Shown here piece by piece: positions 45,343 to 53,843 of a stretch of DNA of 64,000 bases (position 1 is its first letter; each line of letters starts with the position of its first letter). Under the pieces are notes generated by a model that worked only from the letters and a program-made list of their open reading frames with translations, was not told the origin of the DNA and made no database searches. The stretch is from Anaerolineae bacterium. Its GTDB lineage: Bacteria; Chloroflexota; Anaerolineae; Promineifilales; Promineifilaceae. Position numbers and translations under genes: made by a program. The DNA lies in assembly GCA_023954475.1 (NCBI GenBank), contig JAMLHW010000004.1, positions 1 to 64,000 of the forward strand, given 5' to 3'.

Positions 45343-45801
45343 ATGCCCCAATTCAATTACGAATTCACAGTTGCAGCGCCGGTAGCGGCTGTTGCTGCAT
45401 TTCACGGCAGCACCGATGTCTTGAAAAAGCTGTCACCGCCACCGATGTTTGTGCAAATTCACGGCTTTGGCGAGATGGAAGAAGGCATGATTGCCGATTT
45501 CACACTGTGGCTCGGTCCGATTCCGTTGCGCTGGCAAGCTGAACATTCCAACGTGTCACAAAATGGGTTTACAGACACGCAAATCAAAGGGCCGTTGCGC
45601 TCATGGCAACACACGCATAGCTTCGTTGCAGAAGGACCGCAGCAGACTCGGGTCCGCGAACACATCGACTATACCCATCCGTCAGGGCTGAAAGGTATTT
45701 TTACGCGTCTGTTGTTTGGTAAACCGGGGCTGCTCTTTCTATTCAGCTATCGCAAGCGGGTGACGCAGAAAGGCGTTGCCCACATGTTAGCCGTCGCCTG
45801 A
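45343..45801 (+). CDS. SRPBCC-fold (polyketide cyclase/START-like) protein
   Basis: A 152-residue protein with a hydrophobic-pocket SRPBCC fold: FNYEFTVAAPVAAVAAFHGS at the N-terminus, a central MFVQIHGFGEMEEGM and the C-terminal EHIDYTHPSGLKGIFTRLLF. The family binds lipids or polyketides and has many proteins of unknown role. It is 11 bp after the SDR gene and 31 bp before the desaturase-like gene. Confidence 0.85.
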   Translation: MPQFNYEFTVAAPVAAVAAFHGSTDVLKKLSPPPMFVQIHGFGEMEEGMIADFTLWLGPIPLRWQAEHSNVSQNGFTDTQIKGPLRSWQHTHSFVAEGPQQTRVREHIDYTHPSGLKGIFTRLLFGKPGLLFLFSYRKRVTQKGVAHMLAVA

Positions 45802-45832
45802 TAGAATTCGGCCGAAACAACCCCACCCTGTC

Positions 45833-47407
45833 ATGAGTTCTGCAACACCGCACACCGTAGTCATCGGCGCCGGAATCGGTGGCCTCACTGCCGCAGCGTT
45901 ACTTATCAAGGCTGGCCACCGCGTTACCGTTCTCGAAGCGCAAACGTACCCCGGTGGCAGTGCCGGAACGTTTACCTATCAGGGTTATCGCTTTGATGCC
46001 GGGGCCACATTGGCCGGCGGCTTCGCGCCGGGCGGCCCACATTATCGTCTGGCAGAGCTGTTGGGGCTTGAATGGCCGATCAAGCCGGTTGACCCGGCCT
46101 GGGTTGTCCATTTGCCGGATGGTCGCACTGTGACCCAGTGGGCTGATCACACTGCCTGGCAATCTGAACGGATCGCTGCTTTTCCAAATGCGGAAGCCTT
46201 TTGGCACAAGCAAGAAATGCTCTCCAATCTGTCCTGGGACATTTCCAGCCGCCACTTTCCGTGGCCGCCACAGAAACCAGGTGACTTGCTCGACCTGACC
46301 TTGGCTTTGCGGCCACGCACGCTGCGCGCTATGCCATACATTCTGCGTACAATGGCCGACATCATGCCGGACAGCGATCCGCTGTTTAGGACATTCATCG
46401 ACGCCAACTTATTGATTTCGGCGCAGACAACGGCAGAAAATGCCAATGCATTATACGGTAGCGCTGCACTCGACCTGCCGCGTCGTGGTGTCAATACGGT
46501 GCGCGGCGGTATCGGTGCGCTGGCACAAACGCTCGTCGACTGGATACAGGCCAACGGTGGTACCGTCCATTTCAAGCAAAAAGTCGGCCGAATCGATGTG
46601 CGCAATGGCAAAGCAGTCGCTATTCATGCCAATTTACACAGTCGCAACAAGCGCTCACAACGCACCTTCACGTTTGACAACCTGCTCGCCAATCTAACAC
46701 CTTGGAGCTTGAAAAATCTACTCGGTGACAATGCCCCGGAGAAAATGCAACGCACTGTTGACAAGCTTGAGCCGACCTGGGGAGCGTTTATGCTTTACCT
46801 GGGAATTGCTGCTGACGCGTTACCGGCAGATGCAAACGGACATTATCAAGTGATCGGTGATCATATGCGCCCATTGGGCGAAACTAACTCGATCTTTATT
46901 TCGATGTCGCCGGTTGATGACGATTCCCGCGCACCGACCGGAATGCGGGCGGTCAATATCTCGACGCACACCGATATTGCGGCTTGGTGGGCGCTACGCA
47001 ACAACCAAAACCGCAAAGCTGAATACCACGAGCGGTGCGATCAGTATACGGAACAGATGATTGCCCTCACGGAACGTGCGCTGCCCGGTTTCAAACAGGC
47101 GATTCGCCTGACGCTTCCGGCAACACCTGTGACGTATGCCCATTGGACAGGACGAGAATGGGGCATGGTGGGTGGTTTTCCGCAAAGCTCGATCTTGCAG
47201 GCGCGAGGCCCACGCACGGCGCTCGAAAATGTGTGGCTGGTCGGGGATAGTATTTTCCCTGGTCAATCAACGGCGGGCGTGACTTTGGGTGGTATGCGAG
47301 TCGCGCAGGATGTGATCAATGCAGAAGGGCGTTTCGGCCGAATTTCGATTCCTCAATTCAGTTTTGGCAAAAAACTACAGCGCACCAACGCTGAGACAAC
47401 CGGCTAG
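45833..47407 (+). CDS. FAD-dependent phytoene/carotenoid desaturase-like oxidoreductase
   Basis: A 524-residue flavoprotein of the CrtI/CrtD/CRTISO group. The N-terminal dinucleotide motif is VVIGAGIGGLTAAALL (about 10-25) with the second loop YPGGSAGTF. The C-terminus has NVWLVGDSIFPGQSTAGVTLGGMRVAQDVI. The closest groups are carotenoid desaturases and isomerases, but no other carotenoid genes are in the window, so the substrate is only inferred. No clear ribosome-binding site; a TCGGCCGA octamer lies in the spacer before it. Confidence 0.88.
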   Translation: MSSATPHTVVIGAGIGGLTAAALLIKAGHRVTVLEAQTYPGGSAGTFTYQGYRFDAGATLAGGFAPGGPHYRLAELLGLEWPIKPVDPAWVVHLPDGRTVTQWADHTAWQSERIAAFPNAEAFWHKQEMLSNLSWDISSRHFPWPPQKPGDLLDLTLALRPRTLRAMPYILRTMADIMPDSDPLFRTFIDANLLISAQTTAENANALYGSAALDLPRRGVNTVRGGIGALAQTLVDWIQANGGTVHFKQKVGRIDVRNGKAVAIHANLHSRNKRSQRTFTFDNLLANLTPWSLKNLLGDNAPEKMQRTVDKLEPTWGAFMLYLGIAADALPADANGHYQVIGDHMRPLGETNSIFISMSPVDDDSRAPTGMRAVNISTHTDIAAWWALRNNQNRKAEYHERCDQYTEQMIALTERALPGFKQAIRLTLPATPVTYAHWTGREWGMVGGFPQSSILQARGPRTALENVWLVGDSIFPGQSTAGVTLGGMRVAQDVINAEGRFGRISIPQFSFGKKLQRTNAETTG

Positions 47408-47428
47408 CTTCCCCCAACATGATCAAAC

Positions 47429-47457
47429 AAAAAAGCGTAACCGGGACCGGTCACGCT
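47429..47457 (-). terminator. Intrinsic terminator of the yggS-yggT unit
   Basis: On the minus strand AGCGTGACCGG and CCGGTTACGCT form an 11-bp stem with one mismatch and a 2-base loop, then TTTTTT, 34 bp after the yggT stop. Confidence 0.85.
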
Positions 47458-47490
47458 CTAAAGTAACGACTGGTGCCTGCTGGTGCTTTG

Positions 47491-47748
47491 TCAGCGAAGC
47501 AGAGAACCGATGATCGTCTGTGCGAAATAGAGGATAAACAATAGGATGATCGGGCTGAAGTCAAGACCTGAACTCGGCGGCAAGACGCGCCGAATGGGCG
47601 CTAAAAACGGCTCTGTGGCGTCGTGGATAAAGCGCACGACAGGAAAAAACGAGCTGCTCGGACTGATGCGCACCCAGGAAACGATAACACGGGCGAAAAC
47701 GAGAATAGTTAAAAATGTGAAAAGCGTATTGATAATCGTTGCAATCAT
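47491..47748 (-). CDS. yggT: YggT family membrane protein
   Basis: An 85-residue membrane protein with two hydrophobic segments (INTLFTFLTILVFARVIVSW; IILLFILYFAQTIIGSLL) and the WVRISPSSSFFPVVRFI and EPFLAPIRRVLPP family motif. YggT proteins are linked to cell division and turgor response. It lies 12 bp after yggS, the usual neighbour. Confidence 0.93.
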   Translation of the reverse strand: MIATIINTLFTFLTILVFARVIVSWVRISPSSSFFPVVRFIHDATEPFLAPIRRVLPPSSGLDFSPIILLFILYFAQTIIGSLLR

Positions 47749-47760
47749 TACGTAAATCCT

Positions 47761-48483
47761 TTAGTGACGTTCACCGAAGATGGCTCGGCCGATGCGTACA
47801 TGAGTCGCACCTTCTTCGATAGCAATTTCAAAATCGTCGGTCATTCCCATAGACAGAGCGGAAAAGTCGTGATCAGGCAGTTGGGTTTGCAACCACAAAC
47901 TCAATTCACGCGTGCGGCGAAACACATCTCGAATCAATGCCTCATCAACGCCCCACGGCGCCATGGTCATCAGACCTCGTACTTCTATACGCGGCAAGGC
48001 GGCAATGGTTGCAACGGCTTGCAACACGGTTTCGCGCTGTCGGTCGTCATTTTCCCAGGTGCCACATTGAAAACCGTGCTTACTTTCTTCACCGGAAACA
48101 TTGACCTCGATGAAAACCGGTAAGTTTCGGCCGATTTCCACCAGTTGACGCGATAATCTCTCAGCGATCTTGACCCGATCCACAGCATGAAAGTGATCGG
48201 CGTATTGGGCAATCGGCAAGCTTTGGCGTGTCTGCAGGTTACCGATGAAATGCCAGTTTGCATCTCGAAGTTGTGCCAGTTCGGCATGCTTGACAGCAAA
48301 TTCAGTTGCCCGATTCTCTCCAAAATGTCTGACACCGGCTTCATACGCCGCTATTAACGCATCAGCCGGTTGTGTTTTGCTGACAGCGACAATGGTAATC
48401 AGTTCGGCCGAACGACCTGACCGCTGTGCTGCTTGTACAACACGCTCCACAATCGCCTGATAACGGTCTGCAACGACACTCAT
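47761..48483 (-). CDS. yggS: YggS family PLP-binding protein (PLPBP)
   Basis: A 240-residue PLP-binding TIM-barrel protein that balances vitamin B6 and amino acid pools. The PLP Lys is in ELITIVAVSKTQP (about residue 34-35). Other motifs are GENRATEF, WHFIGNLQTRQ, VFIEVNVSGEESKHGF and LSMGMTDDFEIAIEEGATHVRIGRAIFGER in short pieces. It forms an operon with yggT. Confidence 0.95.
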   Translation of the reverse strand: MSVVADRYQAIVERVVQAAQRSGRSAELITIVAVSKTQPADALIAAYEAGVRHFGENRATEFAVKHAELAQLRDANWHFIGNLQTRQSLPIAQYADHFHAVDRVKIAERLSRQLVEIGRNLPVFIEVNVSGEESKHGFQCGTWENDDRQRETVLQAVATIAALPRIEVRGLMTMAPWGVDEALIRDVFRRTRELSLWLQTQLPDHDFSALSMGMTDDFEIAIEEGATHVRIGRAIFGERH

Positions 48484-48541
48484 ACCATCATTATAGGCAA
48501 ATCAAGCACTGCAGTCCGCCAGTCACCGGGCATCTTATGCC

Positions 48542-49456
48542 TTATAGACGATTGTATGCCTTTAGGCTGCGCAACATATGCACTGTCAATGCACCTTTCC
48601 ATTCCCTCTCTGCCGTGGGCCAGACTTCGTCGTAGTCACCAAACCAGCTCCAATTAGGTGCCCACGCACCGTCATCGCCTTGATGCGCGATTTCGAAATC
48701 GAGATTGGCCTGTATATCGTCGGCCAGGACTTCGGCTAACGGCGCATCAGGAAACGGCGCCAGATCGAGTGGCTTGGCGGCATAATCGCTCCAATTTTCC
48801 GGATCGCGCTCGACGACATGGTCGATAATGGCATGGAGTTTGTCGAGAATCGCTTGTCGGTATGCGGCTGGAAGATTATCGGCCGAAACCGTCCACAACC
48901 AGCACAGCATCGCATTGTACTGAATCGTCTCAGGTAATGTGTGCAGACAATCCATCATCTGTTCCGTTACTGTCTTCAAAAATGGTTCCGGAACGAGCTC
49001 AGCATAATGCCACAAATGACCAGCAATCTGAGCGCTCGGATTGGAATCGAAGCCAACCGGCAACGGGTTATCACTATCAAACGTCCACCACGGAGCATGC
49101 GGCGCGGAATTCATCGGCGGCGTATTGAAATCCCAACGCGCTCGCGCCGTGTCGTAGCTTTGCAGACAATAACTAATCGCCCCACGCACAAGTGAGCTGG
49201 CGGATGTCACACCTAAATCGCGCAAAATTTGCAGGGCAACCGTTGTGCCGATTGGCGTCGACGGTTCACAGCGGATATCCGGTTCAATTGCGTTGCCAAA
49301 CCCACCGTCGGAATTTTGATAGTCTGCCAACGCGTCGAGAACGGCATCGGCCGAACCCGATTCAAAGTAGTAGCTGAACTGTGTCCGTTCCAGATCACGC
49401 CCTTGCGTGAAGATATAGGTACGGGCTTTAGTGAAGTTTTCGGCCGAAAGTTTCAT
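48542..49456 (-). CDS. Alpha/alpha-toroid protein (prenyltransferase/squalene-oxidase repeat-like)
   Basis: 304 residues from the ATG at 49456 (GGAG 5 bases upstream; the ORF extends to 49492). ADYQNSDGGFGNAIEPDI (near residues 44-61) is like the QNxDGGFG motif of terpene cyclase and prenyltransferase alpha-toroid repeats. A later repeat-like part reads HQGDDGAWAPNWSWFGDYD. No catalytic DXDD motif of squalene cyclases is seen, so it may not be a cyclase. Its substrate is unknown. Confidence 0.7.
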   Translation of the reverse strand: MKLSAENFTKARTYIFTQGRDLERTQFSYYFESGSADAVLDALADYQNSDGGFGNAIEPDIRCEPSTPIGTTVALQILRDLGVTSASSLVRGAISYCLQSYDTARARWDFNTPPMNSAPHAPWWTFDSDNPLPVGFDSNPSAQIAGHLWHYAELVPEPFLKTVTEQMMDCLHTLPETIQYNAMLCWLWTVSADNLPAAYRQAILDKLHAIIDHVVERDPENWSDYAAKPLDLAPFPDAPLAEVLADDIQANLDFEIAHQGDDGAWAPNWSWFGDYDEVWPTAEREWKGALTVHMLRSLKAYNRL

Positions 49457-49496
49457 AGAATCTCCAGAATTCGCCAGAGGTTGAATCTTCAAACAG

Positions 49497-49937
49497 CTAT
49501 TCGCGTTCTAAAATAAGTGTCACAGGGCCGTCGTTGTGAATTTCGACATCCATTACCGCGCCAAACACGCCGGTCGCCACATCCAAACCAATATGGCGCA
49601 GAGTGGCGACAAAATGATCAAAAAGCGGCTCAGCGTGTTCGGGGCGAGCTGCTTCAATAAACGAAGGGCGCCGTCCTTTTCTTGCGTCACCGTACAGCGT
49701 GAATTGTGATACGGCCAGAATGCTACCATCGACATCATCCAGCCCGCAATTCATCTTCCTTTCCGCATCTTCAAAAAGGCGCAATCCGGCGATCTTGCGC
49801 GCCATCCATTCGACTTGCGCCTTTGTGTCGCTGTGTGTAATGCCGACAAGCAATGCAAAACCAGGGCCAATTCGGCCGATAACGGTACCATCTACAGTGA
49901 CTGATGCGCGGCTAACGCGCTGCAAAACAACTCTCAC
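49497..49937 (-). CDS. dtd: D-aminoacyl-tRNA deacylase
   Basis: Dtd removes D-amino acids from tRNA. The 146-residue protein has [17 protein letters not shown], the [17 protein letters not shown] active-site segment and the GxPVT region seen as DGPVTLILE. Length and motifs are normal. It overlaps the sugar nucleotidyltransferase gene by 4 bp (ATGA). Confidence 0.97.
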   Translation of the reverse strand: MRVVLQRVSRASVTVDGTVIGRIGPGFALLVGITHSDTKAQVEWMARKIAGLRLFEDAERKMNCGLDDVDGSILAVSQFTLYGDARKGRRPSFIEAARPEHAEPLFDHFVATLRHIGLDVATGVFGAVMDVEIHNDGPVTLILERE

Positions 49938-51007
49938 AGGATTCCGAGTTGGCTGTTGTCGCCCAGCGTGAACTTGAGCGATTTTGGTTTGATTGGGGAG
50001 CGTTCAATGGTTACATTTCGGCCGATAAGGCTATCCTGAATTCGCGCCTCAATATCGCGAATCGTGCTGTGTTCCAACACCATCGAATGCTCAATCTCGG
50101 CATTTTCCAGTGTAACATTGTGGTAAATAGCAGTAAACGGGCCAACATAACTGTTGATGATACGCGTATTTTCACCGATGATCGCCGGGCCACGAATGAC
50201 GCTGTTGATTACTTCGGCACCTCGCTCCACTTTGACGCGCCGCCCGACCTGGCTATCGCGGTCGATATAGCCTTCGATCGTGTAATCCAATTCTTCCAGC
50301 ACCAGGTCATTGGCCTCCAGCATGTCACCCGGCTGTCCGGTATCGATCCACCAACCACGATGCACATAAGGATGAACGCCGTATCCATTGTCGATCAGCC
50401 ACTGGATCGCGTCCGTGATCTCCAATTCACCACGCCATGATGGTTTGATGGCATGGGTCGCCTTATGAATGTTTTTGTCAAACATATAAATGCCGACCAA
50501 CGCCAAATCACTGGGCGGGACTTTGGGTTTTTCAACCAGGCGGCGGATGGTACCATCATCAGCCAGATCGGCGACACCATATTGCTGCGGATTGGGAATG
50601 CGCGTCAAAACTATCTGGCTGTTCCACTCATTATGTGCAAACTCGCCGATCAACTTGCTGATACCGCCTTCGATAACATTGTCACCCAAAAACATGACGA
50701 ACGGATCATCTCCGAGGAAATCTTCGGCCGTTTTGACCGCGTGCGCCAACCCCAATGGCTCTGCCTGCTCGATGAATGTAATCTCCACATCCCAGCGACC
50801 ACCGCGTCCGACTGCTTCTCGAATCTGGCGGGCATTGCTGCCGACGCCGACGACGATGCCGATCTCGTTGATACCGGCTTCTTTTACCGCCTCGATCACG
50901 CGAAACAGTATGGGCTTGTTAGCAACGGGAATCAGTTGTTTGGCACTGGTAAATGTCAACGGATAAAGGCGTGATCCCTTGCCTCCGCTCAAAATCAATC
51001 CTTTCAT
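49934..51007 (-). CDS. Glucose-1-phosphate thymidylyltransferase-like enzyme, long form
   Basis: 357 residues. Residues 1-235 form the nucleotidyltransferase ([62 protein letters not shown]). The C-terminal part has hexapeptide left-handed beta-helix repeats ([36 protein letters not shown]). Long forms of this type use glucose-1-phosphate or a relative with dTTP. It lies near the polysaccharide export genes. Confidence 0.92.
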   Translation of the reverse strand: MKGLILSGGKGSRLYPLTFTSAKQLIPVANKPILFRVIEAVKEAGINEIGIVVGVGSNARQIREAVGRGGRWDVEITFIEQAEPLGLAHAVKTAEDFLGDDPFVMFLGDNVIEGGISKLIGEFAHNEWNSQIVLTRIPNPQQYGVADLADDGTIRRLVEKPKVPPSDLALVGIYMFDKNIHKATHAIKPSWRGELEITDAIQWLIDNGYGVHPYVHRGWWIDTGQPGDMLEANDLVLEELDYTIEGYIDRDSQVGRRVKVERGAEVINSVIRGPAIIGENTRIINSYVGPFTAIYHNVTLENAEIEHSMVLEHSTIRDIEARIQDSLIGRNVTIERSPIKPKSLKFTLGDNSQLGIL

Positions 51008-51079
51008 GAACTCTCCATTTTCTGTAGTACAGGCAATCTGCCTGCTTTGTCGCAGACAAGTTGTCTGCGCTACGGGTTT

Positions 51080-51724
51080 TTAGCCGTAGCTGCCTACGGC
51101 GCTATCGATGGTGGCGTTGGTCAATGTCACGCCGACAATACGCACGTTGGCCTGATCCAACGTCTGTTTGGCGCGTTCTGCCTGGTCGCGGCGCGTCTTG
51201 CCGGCCTGAACAACGAGCAACACACCATCTGATTTGGCACCCAAGATGACAGCATCAGTGACGGAGATGACGGGCGGCGCACTGAGAAGGACGATGTCGG
51301 CATGTTCCAACAAGGTTGCCAGCACGCGATCGACCTGTTTTGTGCCGAGTAAATCGGCCGAATTGGGCGGCTGCGCCCCGCTCGTCAACAACCACAGATT
51401 CTCTACTGATGTTTCTCGCAACGGTGGCGCAACGGCTTCATCAAGCACCATCTCGGTAAATCCCGTCTCATTCTGCACCGCAAACAAATTGTGCACTGTC
51501 GGCCGACGCAAATCACAATCGACGGCAATTGTGCGCTTACCGCCTTGTGCCATCGTCACTGCCAGATTGGCCAGCGCGATGTCCTTACCCTGATCAGGAG
51601 CAGGCGACGTGACAACGAGCGTTTGCAACGGTTTGTCGAGACTGTAAAACGAAAGATTGGTGCGCAACGTGCGATACGCTTCACTTTGCGGAGAACGGGG
51701 GTCAGTCAAGGTAATCAGGCTCAT
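51080..51724 (-). CDS. CpsD/CapB-type P-loop protein with altered Walker A and B motifs
   Basis: A 214-residue protein of the bacterial tyrosine kinase/MinD superfamily. The N-terminal EAYRTLRTNLSF is typical. The usual GxGKS/T reads APDQGKDIALANLA, so Ser/Thr after the Lys is Asp. The Walker A' AVDCDLRRPTVHNLF is normal. The usual Walker B IIDTPP reads LLSAPPVISVTDA, so the Asp is replaced by Ser. No Tyr-rich tail is seen. It may be a catalytically weak or dead regulator of polysaccharide export (inference). Confidence 0.85.
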   Translation of the reverse strand: MSLITLTDPRSPQSEAYRTLRTNLSFYSLDKPLQTLVVTSPAPDQGKDIALANLAVTMAQGGKRTIAVDCDLRRPTVHNLFAVQNETGFTEMVLDEAVAPPLRETSVENLWLLTSGAQPPNSADLLGTKQVDRVLATLLEHADIVLLSAPPVISVTDAVILGAKSDGVLLVVQAGKTRRDQAERAKQTLDQANVRIVGVTLTNATIDSAVGSYG

Positions 51725-51727
51725 AAT

Positions 51728-51761
51728 ACAAGTTGGTTAGTTGGTTAGCATGATAGTTGGA
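51728..51761. repeat. GTTGGTTAGTTGG-type intergenic repeat
   Basis: The 86-bp spacer between the CpsD-like gene and the Wzz gene has GTTGGTTAGTTGGTTAGCA near its left end. Related pieces are at 52457-52568, 55930-55965 and 58777-58870. Confidence 0.5.
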
Positions 51762-51811
51762 TCGAATCGTTGCCGCCCCAATACATGTCAAACCACCTAA
51801 CAGTCTCCTCA

Positions 51812-52456
51812 CTATTTCGGAATTGTGCCGATGACGGGTATGCCGAGATACCGCTCAATATCTTCGCTGCGGCGAATAATGCCGGATTCGATCCATTCCA
51901 GAATGAAGACGAGAATCACGCCCAGCAGAAAACCAAACACAGCACCGGCAGCAACATTGATCTTCGTATTGGGCCCGGCAAGTCCAGCCTGCGGATCATC
52001 GAGGAATTGGGCCTTAATGCGATCTTCCTCGCGCAAACCGGCATTCTCAGTGTTGCGGAATTGGATCAATTGGTCACCCCAAACACGGGCAATATCGTTC
52101 GCCAGATTAGGATCGCTGTTTTCAACATCGATCTGAATCAGGTTCGAGTCAGTTGCCGGGGCAATGGTAACATCGCCAAGCAATGCCATCGGATCCATGT
52201 CGAGTTGCAACTCGTCAATGACATCTTCGGCACGATAGCTGCTACGCAACCAGGCTGAAAAATCACGAATCAAGGCTTGCGCAGCCTGGGTTTGGCCAAA
52301 ATCGGGGCGCGACGTAATCAACAGGCGCACCGATGATTTGTACGTCGGTTCCTGCATTTTGCTGAAAGCGAACGCCGCGCCTGCCGTGAGCACCGTGGTT
52401 ACAAGAATGATCCACCAACGGCGTTTGAGAATGCGAATATAGTCGTTGAGTTCCAT
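51812..52456 (-). CDS. Wzz/chain-length-determinant family membrane protein
   Basis: A 214-residue protein with two TM helices (about residues 14-33 and 168-190) and the N-terminal DYIRILKRRWWIILVTTVLT motif of Wzz proteins. The middle is a periplasmic domain with coil-like content. A short cytosolic tail ends in RYLGIPVIGTIPK, typical of the Wzz-BY-kinase link. It is one of two Wzz-like genes in tandem. It probably controls chain length of an exopolysaccharide. Confidence 0.88.
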   Translation of the reverse strand: MELNDYIRILKRRWWIILVTTVLTAGAAFAFSKMQEPTYKSSVRLLITSRPDFGQTQAAQALIRDFSAWLRSSYRAEDVIDELQLDMDPMALLGDVTIAPATDSNLIQIDVENSDPNLANDIARVWGDQLIQFRNTENAGLREEDRIKAQFLDDPQAGLAGPNTKINVAAGAVFGFLLGVILVFILEWIESGIIRRSEDIERYLGIPVIGTIPK

Positions 52457-52568
52457 ATAATTTGTTTGTTGGTTGGTTGGTTAGTTGGTTAGTTGGTTTG
52501 TATTTGGTTGGGTGGCTGATAAAACCATCCAAACGTACCAACCTCTCAAACTAACAAACTAACTATCT
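52457..52568. repeat. GTTGG-rich intergenic repeat between two Wzz genes
   Basis: The left half has about six GTTGGTTAGTTGG-like units (52457-52510) and the right half the reverse complement type, CAAACTAACAAACTAAC (52547-52565). The two halves are partly complementary, so a long imperfect hairpin could form. No gene. Confidence 0.6.
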
Positions 52569-53291
52569 CTATGTTTTTCGGCCGAATAAGCGCCACTTGC
52601 GTTTCGGAATCTCAGCCATGACCGACATATCCAACGCTTCAATCTCGATGCGGCTGTGTACAGTCGGGTCGAGATATTCGGCGAGGAAAGCGAGTAACAC
52701 GCCGACGATCAACGCAATAGCAATGCGCAACGGCAGGTCGAGTTGATTGGTAATGGGCGGATTGACGGCATTGACAATAGGTTGATCGAGTTGGATGATT
52801 TCGGCCGATACGCCACCCAACTGCGGCAACGCTTCCCCGTTCTGCTCCTTGAGTACGGTAATCGCTGCGTCGATCATCGCCGCCAGTTCGGCTTCATCGC
52901 CGTGGCTGAGCGACATCGTCAACATACTGCGCGAATAATCAGTTGCCAATCCACCGCCATTTTTCCAAATTGCATTGTACGGCACGTCGAGGCCTTGCTT
53001 AGCCAATTCTGCACTGACTCGTTCCGAAAACGTCGTACCTTTGATCCAATCTGCCAGCGCCGCAACGGTATACTCCGAAGCTTGCCAGTTCGCCAGCCGA
53101 TCTTCATCGTCAAATTGCGCGTTTTCCAGCGGATATTGGCCGACGATGAAACGCACACCGACATTGTAAAATGTACTCGCTTCGGGCGGCGGCGAATAGG
53201 TCAGCAAGCCCAGTGTCAGCACAATCAGCGCCGGGATCAAGGCAAAAGGCCACCTTCGTTTCAATATGCGCCAATAAAGCCATAATTCCAT
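52569..53291 (-). CDS. Second Wzz-like membrane protein
   Basis: A 240-residue protein like the previous one: WRILKRRWPFALIPALIVLTLGLLTYSPP in short at the N-terminus, a periplasmic domain with FYNVGVRFIVGQYP and NEQNGEALPQLGG, and a second TM segment (RIAIALIVGVLLAFLAEYL, about residues 197-215). The tail has EIEALDMSVMAEIPK. Tandem copies suggest a paired chain-length complex or a recent duplication, though the two are far diverged. Confidence 0.85.
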   Translation of the reverse strand: MELWLYWRILKRRWPFALIPALIVLTLGLLTYSPPPEASTFYNVGVRFIVGQYPLENAQFDDEDRLANWQASEYTVAALADWIKGTTFSERVSAELAKQGLDVPYNAIWKNGGGLATDYSRSMLTMSLSHGDEAELAAMIDAAITVLKEQNGEALPQLGGVSAEIIQLDQPIVNAVNPPITNQLDLPLRIAIALIVGVLLAFLAEYLDPTVHSRIEIEALDMSVMAEIPKRKWRLFGRKT

Positions 53292-53348
53292 ACAGTTTGA
53301 TCACCGCCTAAGTTTTGGTGACAGGCCCAACACAAGCAAATTTCCAAC

Positions 53349-53576
53349 TCAAAGCAAATCCCTAAGTTCTTCTCTTGACAACTCAGTATCGCGCAAAATC
53401 TTGCGTAACAATCCACGCCCTATGGTCCTGCCTGAATGAACCGGAATAGTCGTTACGCGTCCGTCCATATGCTGCATTCGTACATGACTGCCTTTTTGCC
53501 GTACAATACGAAACTCGGCACGCTGCAAGGCACTAATGAGTTCTAGTGAGGATAGCTGCGGTAGCCTTTCGCTCAT
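53349..53576 (-). CDS. hicA: HicA-family mRNA interferase toxin
   Basis: A 75-residue HicA toxin (double-stranded RNA-binding-like fold). The catalytic His is in RQKGSHVRMQH. The C-terminus (IPVHSGRTIGRGLLRKILRD) is typical. It starts 4 bp before the end of hicB, so the two are co-translated; antitoxin first is one of the known orders. Confidence 0.93.
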   Translation of the reverse strand: MSERLPQLSSLELISALQRAEFRIVRQKGSHVRMQHMDGRVTTIPVHSGRTIGRGLLRKILRDTELSREELRDLL

Positions 53577-53788
53577 ACTGCGACGCGTTGTACACCAATA
53601 AATTCGGTAATTTCAGATTCGTCATCTAGCTCGTCCAGACACAATTCAATCACTTCGCGCATGTTACGCATTAACTCATCGATTGTTTCTCCTTGAGAGT
53701 AACAACCGCTTAATTGAGGGACTTCACCCACATAAATACCATCTTCATCGCGTTCAATGACGACATAGTAATCACGTTTTGCTTTCAT
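53573..53788 (-). CDS. hicB: HicB-family antitoxin
   Basis: A 71-residue short HicB with the partial RNase H fold: YYVVIERDEDGIYVGEVPQLSGCYSQGETIDEL in short pieces. It lacks the extra C-terminal DNA-binding domain of long HicB forms, so autoregulation may be weak. AGGAG lies 9 bases before the ATG. It pairs with hicA downstream. It sits beside polysaccharide genes but is not related to them. Confidence 0.93.
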   Translation of the reverse strand: MKAKRDYYVVIERDEDGIYVGEVPQLSGCYSQGETIDELMRNMREVIELCLDELDDESEITEFIGVQRVAV

Positions 53789-53843
53789 TTGCTAATACTC
53801 CTGAGAATAAAGTGTCCGATCAAACTTGAACTCCATGTCTACA

